DNA of 57,343 nt, taken from assembly GCF_020483305.1 (NCBI RefSeq), contig NZ_JACWAB010000010.1, positions 1 to 57,343 on the forward strand, in the 5' to 3' direction. Each line of letters begins with the position of its first letter. The first letter of the stretch is position 1. Under the pieces are notes generated by a model, which saw only the letters and a program-made list of their open reading frames with translations, was not told the DNA's origin and ran no database searches. Below are positions 33,513-41,127 of the stretch, piece by piece. A program made the translations under genes and the position numbers. The stretch comes from Arthrobacter sp. UM1 (GTDB lineage: Bacteria; Actinomycetota; Actinomycetes; Actinomycetales; Micrococcaceae).

Positions 33513-33519
33513 CGCAAGC

Positions 33520-33792
33520 GTGGAACACGGATACACGAAGGACAAGTCGGCCCTCCTCGCCCGCCTCAAGCGCATCGAGGGCCAGATCCGCGGCATCGAG
33601 CGCATGGTGGCGGAGGACGCCTACTGCATCGACGTCCTCACCCAGGTGGCGGCCGCGGACTCGGCCCTGCGCAGCGTCAGCATCAAGCTCCTCGAGCAGC
33701 ACGTGGGCCACTGCGTGGCGCACGCCGAGGGCGCAGAGCTGGACGAGAAGGTCGCGGAGGTCACCAAGACCATCTCCCGTCTCGTCCGCTGA
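33520..33792 (+). CDS. csoR: Copper-sensing repressor CsoR
   Basis: 90 residues, all-helical CsoR/RcnR family. With the start at GTG 33520 the Cu(I) ligands fall at Cys36, His61 and Cys65, the numbering of the M. tuberculosis protein. The segment LLARLKRIEGQIRGIERM is the conserved DNA-contacting N-terminal helix. An ATG at 33508 is in frame but lies inside the -10 box, so it cannot be in the mRNA if the promoter is right; the transcript would be leaderless. Apo-CsoR represses; Cu(I) releases it. Next in line are copZ (66 bp on) and copA, so this is an autoregulated copper operon. Confidence 0.9.
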   Translation: MEHGYTKDKSALLARLKRIEGQIRGIERMVAEDAYCIDVLTQVAAADSALRSVSIKLLEQHVGHCVAHAEGAELDEKVAEVTKTISRLVR

Positions 33793-33858
33793 GGAACCGC
33801 CGCTCTCCTCTCGCCCCGCTCCCGTCCGCCGAACACCCGCTCCAGGAAGGAACCAGCC

Positions 33859-34092
33859 ATGAACGCCACGCCCGAGTCCACCACCGTCCTCGTCGAGGGG
33901 ATGACCTGCTCGCACTGCGTCAACGCCGTCACGGACGAGCTCCGCGCCCTCGAGGGAGTCGAGTCCGTCCAAGTGGAGCTCAAGGCCGGCGCCGCCTCCG
34001 AGGTGCGCATCGCCTCCACCCGCCCGCTCAGCAGCGCCGAGGTCTCGGAGGCGGTGGCCGAGGCCGGCTACAGCGTCGTCGGACAGGATTGA
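33859..34092 (+). CDS. copZ: Copper chaperone CopZ (HMA domain)
   Basis: 77 residues, one heavy-metal-associated domain. The Cu(I) motif is VEGMTCSHCVNAV, with the second half ending AVAEAGYSVVGQD. It carries Cu(I) in the cytosol to CopA and probably to CsoR. ATG 33859 has GGAAGGAA upstream. It lies between csoR and copA, 8 bp before copA. Confidence 0.93.
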   Translation: MNATPESTTVLVEGMTCSHCVNAVTDELRALEGVESVQVELKAGAASEVRIASTRPLSSAEVSEAVAEAGYSVVGQD

Positions 34093-34100
34093 GGCAGGGC

Positions 34101-36437
34101 ATGACGAGGGGCCCCCGGGCCGTCTCAGCCGGCCCCGCCGCCGTCGATCTGCGGATCGACGGCATGACCTGCGCCTCCTGCGTCCGCCGCGTGGAGCGGC
34201 GGCTCAACGCGCTCGAGGGGGTCGAGGCGAGCGTCAACCTCCCCCTCGCCTCCGCGCACGTGGAGACGGACGGCACCGTGACCGTGGAAGACCTCGTGGC
34301 CGCCGTGGAGAAGGCCGGGTATTCGGCCGCTCCCGAGCCCTCGGGAGACGCGGATTCCGACGACGACGGCGACGCCGGCCCGGACGGCAGCCCCCATGCC
34401 CCGGCGGCCTCCGCCCTGAAGCCGAGGCTCATCGTGGCCGCGGCCCTCACCGTGCCGATCGTGGCCATGAGCATGGTCCCGGGACTCGGCTTCCCCGGCA
34501 GCGCCTGGGTGGTCGCCGCCCTGACGGCGCCCGTGGCCACGTGGGCCGCCTGGCCCTTCCACCGCGCCGCGGCCGTCAACGCGCGCCACGGCGGGTCCAC
34601 GATGGACACGCTCGTCTCGCTCGGGGTGACCGTGGCCTTCGTCTCCTCGCTTGTGGCACTCGTGACCTCGGGCGGGGGCCTCGCGCAGTCCGCGGGGCAC
34701 GGCGGCCTCGGCTCCGGCGGCATGGGCGGAGGCCACGATTCGGCCGGCGCGCACGTCGGCGTGTACTTCGAGAGCGCCGCCGTGATCGTCACCTTCCTCC
34801 TCCTCGGACGGCTCCTCGAGAAGCGCGCCACCGCCCGGGCGTCCTCGGCTGTGCGGGCGCTCGTCGAGGCGTCCCCTCGGCACGCGGTGCTCGTCGAGCG
34901 GGAGGGCCGCCCGCTGGACCCCCGGCGCATCCCGGCCAGCCGGCTCCGGGCCGGAGACGTGGTCCGCGTCCGCGCCGGAGAGCTCGTCCCCGCGGACGGC
35001 CGGGTCCGGTCCGGGAGCATCAGCGTGGACACGTCCTCCATGACGGGCGAGTCCGTCCCCCGCATGGCCTCCGCCCAAGGTTCGGCCAAGGGTTCGGCCG
35101 GGGGCCCGGCCGAGGCCGGGCCGTCCGAGGGGTCTCGCGTGGACGCGGGATCCGTCGTCGTGGACGGGTCCGCGGAGGTGGAGGCGCTGGCCGTGGGGCG
35201 GGACACCCGCCTGGCGCGGATGGGCCGGCTCGTGAGCGAGGCGCAGTCCAAGAAGGCCGCGATCGCGCGGCTCGCGGACCGGGTCTCCGGGGTGTTCGTG
35301 CCCGTGGTGCTCGGCATCGCGGCGCTCACGCTCGTGGGCTGGTGGATCGGCACGGGCTCGTTCGCCCACGCGCTGGGGCCCGCGGTGGCGGTGCTCGTCA
35401 TCGCGTGCCCGTGCGCGCTCGGGCTCGCCACGCCCGTGGCCCTCGTGGCCGGCAGCGGCCGCGGGGCGGAGCTCGGCATCTACATCTCCGGGCCGCAGGC
35501 GCTGGAGCAGGCCAGCCGTCTCGGCGCGGTCCTCTTCGACAAGACCGGCACCCTCACCACCGGGCGCATGCGCGCGGCGGCCGCCCACGGCGAGGAGTCC
35601 GCGCTCAGGCTCGCCGGCGCGCTGGAGTCCCGGTCCGCGCACCCGATCGCCCAGGCCGTGGCCGCGGCGTACCCGGCCGAGGCGGAGGTCTCGGACGTGC
35701 GCGCCCTGGGCCGCGGCGGCGTGCAGGGGACGGTGGACGGGCGCAGCGTCGTCGTCGGCTCCCCCGAGGCGCTCGAGGCCGCCGGGCTCGAGGCGCCAAG
35801 GCGCCTGCTCGGCGCCCTTGAGCAGGACGGCGGTCTGAGCCGCGTCCTCGTCGCGGTGGACGGCGAGGTCACCGCGGCCCTCGGGATCGCGGACACGGTG
35901 CGCGAGGACGCCCGGGAGACCGTGGCCCGGCTCCAGGACGCGGGGCTCGCCGTCTTCATGCTCACGGGCGACCACGAGCAGGCCGCCCTCCGCGTCGCCG
36001 AGCAGCTCGGGATCCCCGCGGAGAACGTCCGCGCGGGGCTGCTGCCGGAGGACAAGGTGGCGGAGGTCGAGCGGATCCGGGCCGAGCGCGGCCGCGCCGT
36101 CATGGTGGGCGACGGCCTCAACGACGCCGCCGCCCTCGCCACCGCGGACCTGGGGATCAGCCTCACCACGGGCACGGACGCCGCGCGCGGGGCCTCGGAC
36201 ATCACCGTCCTCGGCGAGCGCCTCTCCTCGGTGCCGACGGCGCTGGGGCTCGCCCGCGCCACACTCCGGACCGTCAAGGCGAATCTGGCATGGGCGTTCG
36301 CCTACAACGTCATCGGGATTCCGGTGGCGGCGGCGGGACTGCTCAGCCCCATGTTCGCGGGGGCGGCGATGGCGCTCTCCAGCGTGATCGTCGTGGCGAA
36401 CTCGCTGCGGCTGCGGCGCTGGAGGCCGAAGGGCTAG
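34101..36437 (+). CDS. copA: Copper-exporting P1B-type ATPase CopA
   Basis: 778 residues. One N-terminal HMA domain has Cys24 and Cys27 in DGMTCASC. Membrane helices follow, including a His/Gly-rich loop (HGGLGSGGMGGGHDSAGAH) between two of them that may bind metal. The actuator motif is SSMTGESVP, the transport site IACPCALGLATP, the phosphorylation site FDKTGTLTTG, the nucleotide site SAHPIAQAV and the hinge MVGDGLNDAAALA. It pumps Cu(I) out of the cytosol using ATP. A low-complexity GSAKGSAGGPAEAGP insert follows the TGES loop. ATG 34101 lies 8 bp after copZ. The 3' end overlaps the convergent membrane protein gene by 4 bp. Confidence 0.95.
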   Translation: MTRGPRAVSAGPAAVDLRIDGMTCASCVRRVERRLNALEGVEASVNLPLASAHVETDGTVTVEDLVAAVEKAGYSAAPEPSGDADSDDDGDAGPDGSPHAPAASALKPRLIVAAALTVPIVAMSMVPGLGFPGSAWVVAALTAPVATWAAWPFHRAAAVNARHGGSTMDTLVSLGVTVAFVSSLVALVTSGGGLAQSAGHGGLGSGGMGGGHDSAGAHVGVYFESAAVIVTFLLLGRLLEKRATARASSAVRALVEASPRHAVLVEREGRPLDPRRIPASRLRAGDVVRVRAGELVPADGRVRSGSISVDTSSMTGESVPRMASAQGSAKGSAGGPAEAGPSEGSRVDAGSVVVDGSAEVEALAVGRDTRLARMGRLVSEAQSKKAAIARLADRVSGVFVPVVLGIAALTLVGWWIGTGSFAHALGPAVAVLVIACPCALGLATPVALVAGSGRGAELGIYISGPQALEQASRLGAVLFDKTGTLTTGRMRAAAAHGEESALRLAGALESRSAHPIAQAVAAAYPAEAEVSDVRALGRGGVQGTVDGRSVVVGSPEALEAAGLEAPRRLLGALEQDGGLSRVLVAVDGEVTAALGIADTVREDARETVARLQDAGLAVFMLTGDHEQAALRVAEQLGIPAENVRAGLLPEDKVAEVERIRAERGRAVMVGDGLNDAAALATADLGISLTTGTDAARGASDITVLGERLSSVPTALGLARATLRTVKANLAWAFAYNVIGIPVAAAGLLSPMFAGAAMALSSVIVVANSLRLRRWRPKG

Positions 36438-36856
36438 GCCTCGGGGCGCTCGTCCTCGACGGGCGCGTGCTCCGGACGGTGCGCATGGTGCGCGCGGGGA
36501 TCCGGCACGTTCTGGGCGCCGCCGGGGATGTCCGCGGCGCGGCGGTGGATGCCGGACCCCTGCCCGAGCTCCGGGTCGTTCGGCTTCTCCACCATCTGGA
36601 GCATGGCGGCCACCACGAGCGAGACGATGAACGCGACGCCGAACGCGATGAGGCCCACGTTGACGCGCAGGGGGTTCGCCGAGCCGCCGCTCACCGCGAT
36701 GGTGGCGACGACGCCCGCCACGACACCGGCGATGACGGCGAAGAGCAGCGGGATCTTGACGGCATCACGCTTGTACCAAGGGGTTTGCACGCGGCGCGGC
36801 TCCGTTTCGACTCGGGTGCGGGCAGACTTCTCCTGATTGTACGTGCCGAGGCTCAA
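36434..36856 (-). CDS. Hypothetical two-TM membrane protein
   Basis: 140 residues, family not recognised. A basic N-terminus (about 1-32) is followed by two membrane helices (IPLLFAVIAGVVAGVVATIAV and NVGLIAFGVAFIVSLVVAAML) and a hydrophilic His/Pro/Glu-rich tail. The only usable start is TTG 36856, which overlaps the stop of the upstream gene as TTGA, indicating coupling; no separate ribosome site is seen. It is convergent with copA. A metal link through the His-rich tail is speculative. Confidence 0.68.
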   Translation of the reverse strand: MSLGTYNQEKSARTRVETEPRRVQTPWYKRDAVKIPLLFAVIAGVVAGVVATIAVSGGSANPLRVNVGLIAFGVAFIVSLVVAAMLQMVEKPNDPELGQGSGIHRRAADIPGGAQNVPDPRAHHAHRPEHAPVEDERPEA

Positions 36857-37446
36857 CGCGGGCCGGGAGCGGGCTTCTGCTCGCCGAGAGCGAGCGTCAG
36901 GGCCGAGATGGTCCAGAGCATGCCCGTGATGATCGCCGCGCCGCCCGAGATGCCGAGCTGGCCGTGCGCGCCGAGGTCACGGACGAAGAGGAGCCACACG
37001 CCCGTCACGAGCGAGACAGCCCCCGCCACGAGCCAGTCCTTGGAGAGCGGGTGGGGCGCGGCCGAGGCCCGGCGCTCCGCGAGCATCCACCAGAGCTGCG
37101 CCGCGCCGGTCAGGATCCACACGGCTCCCGCGAGGACCGAGGCCGAGAGGGAGCTGTGGAGGACGGCCTGGACGAGTCCGACCAGCGCGGCAGCCCCGAT
37201 GACGGGCAGGGCGAAGGGCATCCCCGCCTCCGGACGGTAGGTCCCCTCAGCGGAGCCCACGAGGGCGAGCCGTGTGAGGAAGAGCGCCCCTGCAAGGGCC
37301 AGGGAGAACGCTCCGGCGACGACGCCCGCGGCGGCCTCAGACGGCTGGCCCCAGAAGACGGTTCCGAGGCCGAAGACGAGGTACACGGCGGCGAGCGCCG
37401 CCAGGCCGCGGCCCAGCCCGCGGCGGTCTCCCTGGAAAGTGCTCAT
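36853..37446 (-). CDS. Hypothetical six-TM membrane protein (HdeD-like)
   Basis: 197 residues, almost wholly hydrophobic with about six membrane segments (e.g. GLAALAAVYLVFGLGTVFW, AGVVAGAFSLALAGALFLT, FALPVIGAAALVGLVQAVL). The pattern of short loops and glycine pairs recalls HdeD/DUF308 proteins, but no diagnostic motif is seen. TACGAT lies 7 nt before ATG 37446, which suggests a leaderless mRNA. It is translationally coupled to the following two-TM protein. Confidence 0.75.
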   Translation of the reverse strand: MSTFQGDRRGLGRGLAALAAVYLVFGLGTVFWGQPSEAAAGVVAGAFSLALAGALFLTRLALVGSAEGTYRPEAGMPFALPVIGAAALVGLVQAVLHSSLSASVLAGAVWILTGAAQLWWMLAERRASAAPHPLSKDWLVAGAVSLVTGVWLLFVRDLGAHGQLGISGGAAIITGMLWTISALTLALGEQKPAPGPR

Positions 37447-37549
37447 TCCTCCATCGTAGGCGGCGAGGTCCCGGCGCCTCTCCGCCGGGCGCCCTGCCCG
37501 GCCTGCTCAGCTCTCCCGGCCTGCCTGGCCCAGCAGGCCCCGCCCGGCC

Positions 37550-38884
37550 TCAGGCCTCGCCGCCGAGCCGCATCCACGCGCCGCCGCGCGCCCGCACGAG
37601 CAGCGTGACCGCGCGGGCCGCCATGAACCCGAACCCCCATGCGGCCCAGACCGCGGCGAGCTGCCCCGCCGGCTGCGCCTGCGGCCCCGGAGGGAAGACG
37701 GCGACGACGCCGCCCAGGCACACCGCGTACACGAGCAGCGTTCCCACCGAGACGAGGGCGAGGTAGCGGAGATCGGAGGCGCCGATGAGAACGCCGTCGA
37801 GCACGAAGACCACCGCCGAGAGCGGCTGGGAGGCCGCGAGGACGAGCGCCGCGGCGAGGATCGTGGGCTGGAGGGCGTCCTGGCCGAACCAGCCCGCGAG
37901 GAAGGGCGAGCACACGGCCAGGAGCGCCCCCGTGCCGACCCCGAAGGCCGCGCCCCAGCGGAGCATCGTGGAGAGGAAGGCCCGCGCGCGGTCCGCGTTG
38001 GACGCGCCGAGCTCCCGGGCGATGAGGGTCTGCGCCGCGATCGCGATGGCGTCCAGCGCGAGCGCCGTCAGCGAGAACAGCCCGTTGACCAGCTGGTGCG
38101 CGGCCGCGGCGCCCGGCCCCCAGCCGGTGACCGCGAAGACCGTAGCGAGGATGGCCCCGCGCATGGTCACGCTCCGGACCACGAGCCACACGCCCGCGCC
38201 GGCGCTCTGGCGGATGCCGGCCGCCGTCGGGCGGAAGGAGACGCCCTCCGCGCGCATCCGGCGGGCGAGGATCGCCCCCATGACGAGGGCCATGAGCCAC
38301 TGCGTGGCGGACGTGCCGAGCGCCGAGCCGACGACGCCAAGGCCCGCCCCGAAGACGAGGAGCGCGTTGAGGCCCACGTTGACCACGGCCCCGGCGCCGG
38401 CCACCCAGAGCGGCGTGGCGGCATCGCCGAGCCCGCGGAAGACCCCCGTGAGCGCTATGACCGCGAGCATGGCCGTGAGGCCGGGCAGGCTGCCGAGGAC
38501 GTAGGCGGCGGCGTGCGGCTGCATGGCGCCGCGAGCGCCCATCGCCTCCGCGAGAGCGGGTCCACCGAGCCACCCCGCGGCGGTGAGGGCAAGGCCGAGG
38601 AGGAGGGCGAGGGCCACGCCGTCGCGCCCGACCCCGAGCGCCTGGGCCGGACGGCCCGCGCCGAGGAGGCGGGAGACCGCCGGCGTGGTCCCGTAGGCGA
38701 GGAAGATGAGGAGGGCGATGCTCGTCTGGACGAGCGTGGACGCGACCCCCACGCCGCCCAGCTCCGCCGTCCCCAGCCGGCCGATCATGGCGGTGTCCGC
38801 GAGGACGAAGAGCGGCTCGGCCACGAGGGCGCCGAGCGCGGGCAGGGCGAGGAGGAGGAGCTCTCGGCCGACGCGCTGCCGCAT
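37550..38884 (-). CDS. MATE-family multidrug efflux transporter
   Basis: 444 residues with 12 membrane segments in two related halves, the layout of multidrug and toxic-compound extrusion (DinF-branch) transporters. Landmarks are LALPALGALVAEPLFVLADTAMIGRLG in helix 1, GVFRGLGDAATPLWVAG, and AAHQLVNGLFSLTALALDAIAIAAQ in the second half. It would export cationic drugs or similar by Na+ or H+ antiport. ATG 38884 shares one base with the TGA of the upstream protease gene (TGATG). The substrate is unknown. Confidence 0.9.
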   Translation of the reverse strand: MRQRVGRELLLLALPALGALVAEPLFVLADTAMIGRLGTAELGGVGVASTLVQTSIALLIFLAYGTTPAVSRLLGAGRPAQALGVGRDGVALALLLGLALTAAGWLGGPALAEAMGARGAMQPHAAAYVLGSLPGLTAMLAVIALTGVFRGLGDAATPLWVAGAGAVVNVGLNALLVFGAGLGVVGSALGTSATQWLMALVMGAILARRMRAEGVSFRPTAAGIRQSAGAGVWLVVRSVTMRGAILATVFAVTGWGPGAAAAHQLVNGLFSLTALALDAIAIAAQTLIARELGASNADRARAFLSTMLRWGAAFGVGTGALLAVCSPFLAGWFGQDALQPTILAAALVLAASQPLSAVVFVLDGVLIGASDLRYLALVSVGTLLVYAVCLGGVVAVFPPGPQAQPAGQLAAVWAAWGFGFMAARAVTLLVRARGGAWMRLGGEA

Positions 38885-39675
38885 CAGGTGGGCAGGGAGG
38901 TCGGCGCCACGTAGAGGAGCGAGAGCGCCATGAGGTTGTGGAGGCCGTGGACCAGGGCGGAGGAGAGGAAGCTCTTGCCCGAGAGGATGTAGATGAGCCC
39001 GAAGTTCAGGCCCATGACCAGATACGGCAGCAGCGTGAGCGGGTTGTCCGGCCAGCCTGCGAGCGCGTGCAGCACCGTGAAGGCGACGGCGGAGATCGGC
39101 AGGGCGACCCACTGGCTCATGACCCGCGAGAGCTTGCCGAGGAGGACGTTGCGGAAGACGTACTCCTCGACGAGCGGCGCGAAGACCACCGTGGAGACCG
39201 CCATGATCGGGAAGGGCACCTTCTTGGCGAGGTCAGCGAGCCCCTGCTGGTTGGCGGACTCCGAGAGGTTGGGGTCCACGAGGCTCATGAGGGCGCCGAC
39301 GGCGGTGAGGATGAGGACGTTCCCGAGCCAGAACGCGGGGATGAGCCCCCAGGCGAGGCCGGGCCGGGACGTGAAGCGGCGGGCCGCGCGGCGGACGTCC
39401 GGCCAGAGCAGCAGGCAGAAGGCGATGATGATGAGGGTGTAGACGCCGGTCTGGAGGAGGGCGCCGGTGAGCGGGTCCTTGAGGTCCGGCCGGATGCCGG
39501 CGGCCATGAGGATGCCGAGGAGGGCGGCCACGGGCAGGCCGAGGACGAGGGTGCCCACGTACACGGCCAGGAACGCGGTGTCCCGCCAGGAGAACGGCAG
39601 GGTCCAGGGCGGCATGTCCTCGGGGCGCCGGATCTGCGCGAAAGGCGGCATCGGGGCGGGACGCGGCTCGTACAT
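38884..39675 (-). CDS. CPBP (CAAX-type) intramembrane metalloprotease
   Basis: 263 residues with about seven membrane segments. The glutamate motif VEEYVFRNVLLG (EExxxR), the FTVLHALAGW (FxxxH) motif and the SALVHGLHN motif are all present, so the active site of the CPBP/Abi family is intact. Members cleave within membranes or serve in bacteriocin self-immunity. The start is ATG 39675; TATAGA lies about 10 nt upstream, so the leader is very short. It precedes the MATE gene in a two-gene operon. Confidence 0.88.
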   Translation of the reverse strand: MYEPRPAPMPPFAQIRRPEDMPPWTLPFSWRDTAFLAVYVGTLVLGLPVAALLGILMAAGIRPDLKDPLTGALLQTGVYTLIIIAFCLLLWPDVRRAARRFTSRPGLAWGLIPAFWLGNVLILTAVGALMSLVDPNLSESANQQGLADLAKKVPFPIMAVSTVVFAPLVEEYVFRNVLLGKLSRVMSQWVALPISAVAFTVLHALAGWPDNPLTLLPYLVMGLNFGLIYILSGKSFLSSALVHGLHNLMALSLLYVAPTSLPT

Positions 39676-39772
39676 GCATTCGACTCTATAGGCTGTCCTC
39701 ACAGACGCTGCGCCGGGTCCCACGGCGCAGCCGGCCGGCCCCCGGCCGCCGCCATCGACGAAGGAGACAACC

Positions 39773-40255
39773 GTGAGCGGATTCCCCGAAGGCTTCGGAC
39801 AGTTCGAGGTGGAGCACGTGACGAGCGCCCCCGCGGCGGACGTCTACGAGGCGTTCCTCGACCCCGAGCTCATCAGCCGCTGGTTCGGCCCCACCGGCTG
39901 GAGCGTCCCGCGCGACACCATCACGGTCGAGCGCCGCGAGGGCGGCGCCTACGCGTTCCAGATGGTCAACGAGGAGGACGAGTCCCAGTCCTCCCCCGTG
40001 GACGCCACCATCGACGAGCTCCGCGAGTCCCGCTACATCCGCGCCACCGACCGCGGCGGCGCAGAGCTCGGCCTGCCCTCCGACGTCGTCATGGAGACCC
40101 TCGTGGAGGAGACCGGGCAGGGCACCCGCATCCTCATCCGCCAGGCGCCCCTGCCCGAGGTGGTCTTCGAGCCGGCGACGGCGGGCTGGAAGTCCTCGTT
40201 CGGCAAGCTCGACGCTCTCCTCGAGGAGCGTGCCGAGGCACAGCGCCGGGGCTGA
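39773..40255 (+). CDS. AHSA1/SRPBCC-family protein
   Basis: 160 residues with the START-like helix-grip fold of Aha1 homologues: EVEHVTSAPAADVYEAFLDPELISRWFGP at the N-terminus, a run of antiparallel strands and the closing helix GWKSSFGKLDALLEER. Such proteins bind small hydrophobic ligands; bacterial roles are mostly unknown. GTG 39773 has GAAGGAGA 6-7 nt upstream. It is divergent from the protease/MATE operon. Confidence 0.85.
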   Translation: MSGFPEGFGQFEVEHVTSAPAADVYEAFLDPELISRWFGPTGWSVPRDTITVERREGGAYAFQMVNEEDESQSSPVDATIDELRESRYIRATDRGGAELGLPSDVVMETLVEETGQGTRILIRQAPLPEVVFEPATAGWKSSFGKLDALLEERAEAQRRG

Positions 40256-40337
40256 TCCACCCCCCTCTCGCCGGCCGGGCCGGTGGGATGCCGGGGCGAC
40301 GACGACGGCGCGGCGCGGCAGCCGCCGTCGAACGGAA

Positions 40338-40349
40338 AGTTGTCCACAT
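40338..40349. promoter_or_regulatory. DnaA-box-like word AGTTGTCCACAT
   Basis: The same 12-mer forms the inverted pair upstream of purB (23290-23346), and its core recurs at 12959. It sits in the 196-bp gap between the AHSA1-like and tag-like genes. No hairpin partner is found here, and no gene is seen in the gap. Confidence 0.4.
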
Positions 40350-40451
40350 TCCGCCGCCGGACGGCACGGGCCGGCCGGAGGACCCCTAGCGTGGAATGTG
40401 CCTTGACCGCCGGGCGCCTCGGCCCGGGAGGCTGACCGGAAGGACGCTGCC

Positions 40452-41117
40452 ATGCCCTCACCAGACCTCGTGCTCGGGCCGGACGGCCTGAGACGGCCCG
40501 CGTGGGCCTCCTCCTCGGACCTGCTCCGGGAGTACTACGACACGGAATGGGGCATGCCCGTCCACGGGGAGGCCACGGTCTTCGAGCGCCTGGCGCTGGA
40601 GGGCTTTCAGGCCGGTCTGTCCTGGGCCACGGTGCTGCGCAAGAGAGAGGCCTTCCGCCGAGAGTTCGCCGGGTTCGAGCCGGAAGCCGTGGCCGCCTTC
40701 ACGGAGGCGGACGTGGAGCGCCTCCTGCAGTGCGAGGAGATCATCCGCAACCGGCAGAAGATCGAAGCGACGGTCTCCAACGCAGCGGCGGTCATCCGGC
40801 TCCGGGAGAAGGGCGGGCTGGAGCAGCTCGTCTGGTCCTTCCAGCCGGAGCAGGGGCTCGCGCCGCGCACCCTGGAGGAGATCCCCTCCCAGTCTGCGGA
40901 GTCCCGCGCTCTCTCGAAGGCGCTCAAGAAGGAGGGGTTCCGCTTTGTGGGACCCACCACGATGTTCGCGCTCATGGAGGCCATCGGCGTGGTGGACACG
41001 CACCTCGTCGGGTCCCACCGCCGCGGCAGCTCGGGAGTGTGGGCCACCGCGGCGGACGGCACCGTGACCCTGGCGGCGGGGACAGCCGCCCGGACACCAC
41101 ACAGGGAGAACCCATAG
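40452..41117 (+). CDS. tag: DNA-3-methyladenine glycosylase I-like protein
   Basis: 221 residues. The helix-hairpin-helix glycosylase fold is recognisable from YYDTEWGMPVHGEATVFERLALEGFQAGLSW, VLRKREAFRREFAGF, EIIRNRQKIEATVSNA and KEGFRFVGPTTMFALMEAIGVVDTHLVG. Tag removes 3-methyladenine from alkylated DNA. The E. coli zinc snap uses Cys4, His17, His175 and Cys179. Here the N-terminal Cys is absent, His17 is Tyr (YYDTEWG) and Cys179 is Ser (HLVGS); only His175 is kept. The substrate-pocket EW and QAGLSW residues remain, so it may still be active without zinc. ATG 40452 has GGAAGGA upstream. Its TAG stop is the start of the lysX -10 box. Confidence 0.85.
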   Translation: MPSPDLVLGPDGLRRPAWASSSDLLREYYDTEWGMPVHGEATVFERLALEGFQAGLSWATVLRKREAFRREFAGFEPEAVAAFTEADVERLLQCEEIIRNRQKIEATVSNAAAVIRLREKGGLEQLVWSFQPEQGLAPRTLEEIPSQSAESRALSKALKKEGFRFVGPTTMFALMEAIGVVDTHLVGSHRRGSSGVWATAADGTVTLAAGTAARTPHRENP

Positions 41118-41120
41118 CAT
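41091..41120 (+). promoter_or_regulatory. lysX promoter inside the end of tag
   Basis: CGGACA (41091-41096), an 18-bp spacer and TAGCAT (41115-41120) precede GTG 41128 by 7 nt. The first three bases of the -10 box are the tag stop codon. No ribosome site separates them, so lysX is probably a leaderless transcript as well as possibly being read through from tag. Confidence 0.55.
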
Positions 41121-41127
41121 TTCCACC

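Noticed and set aside
37447-37549. GC-rich repeats between the six-TM protein and MATE genes as a terminator
   Set aside because: Only short CCTGCC/CCGGGC words are present, with no stable long hairpin and no T-tract.
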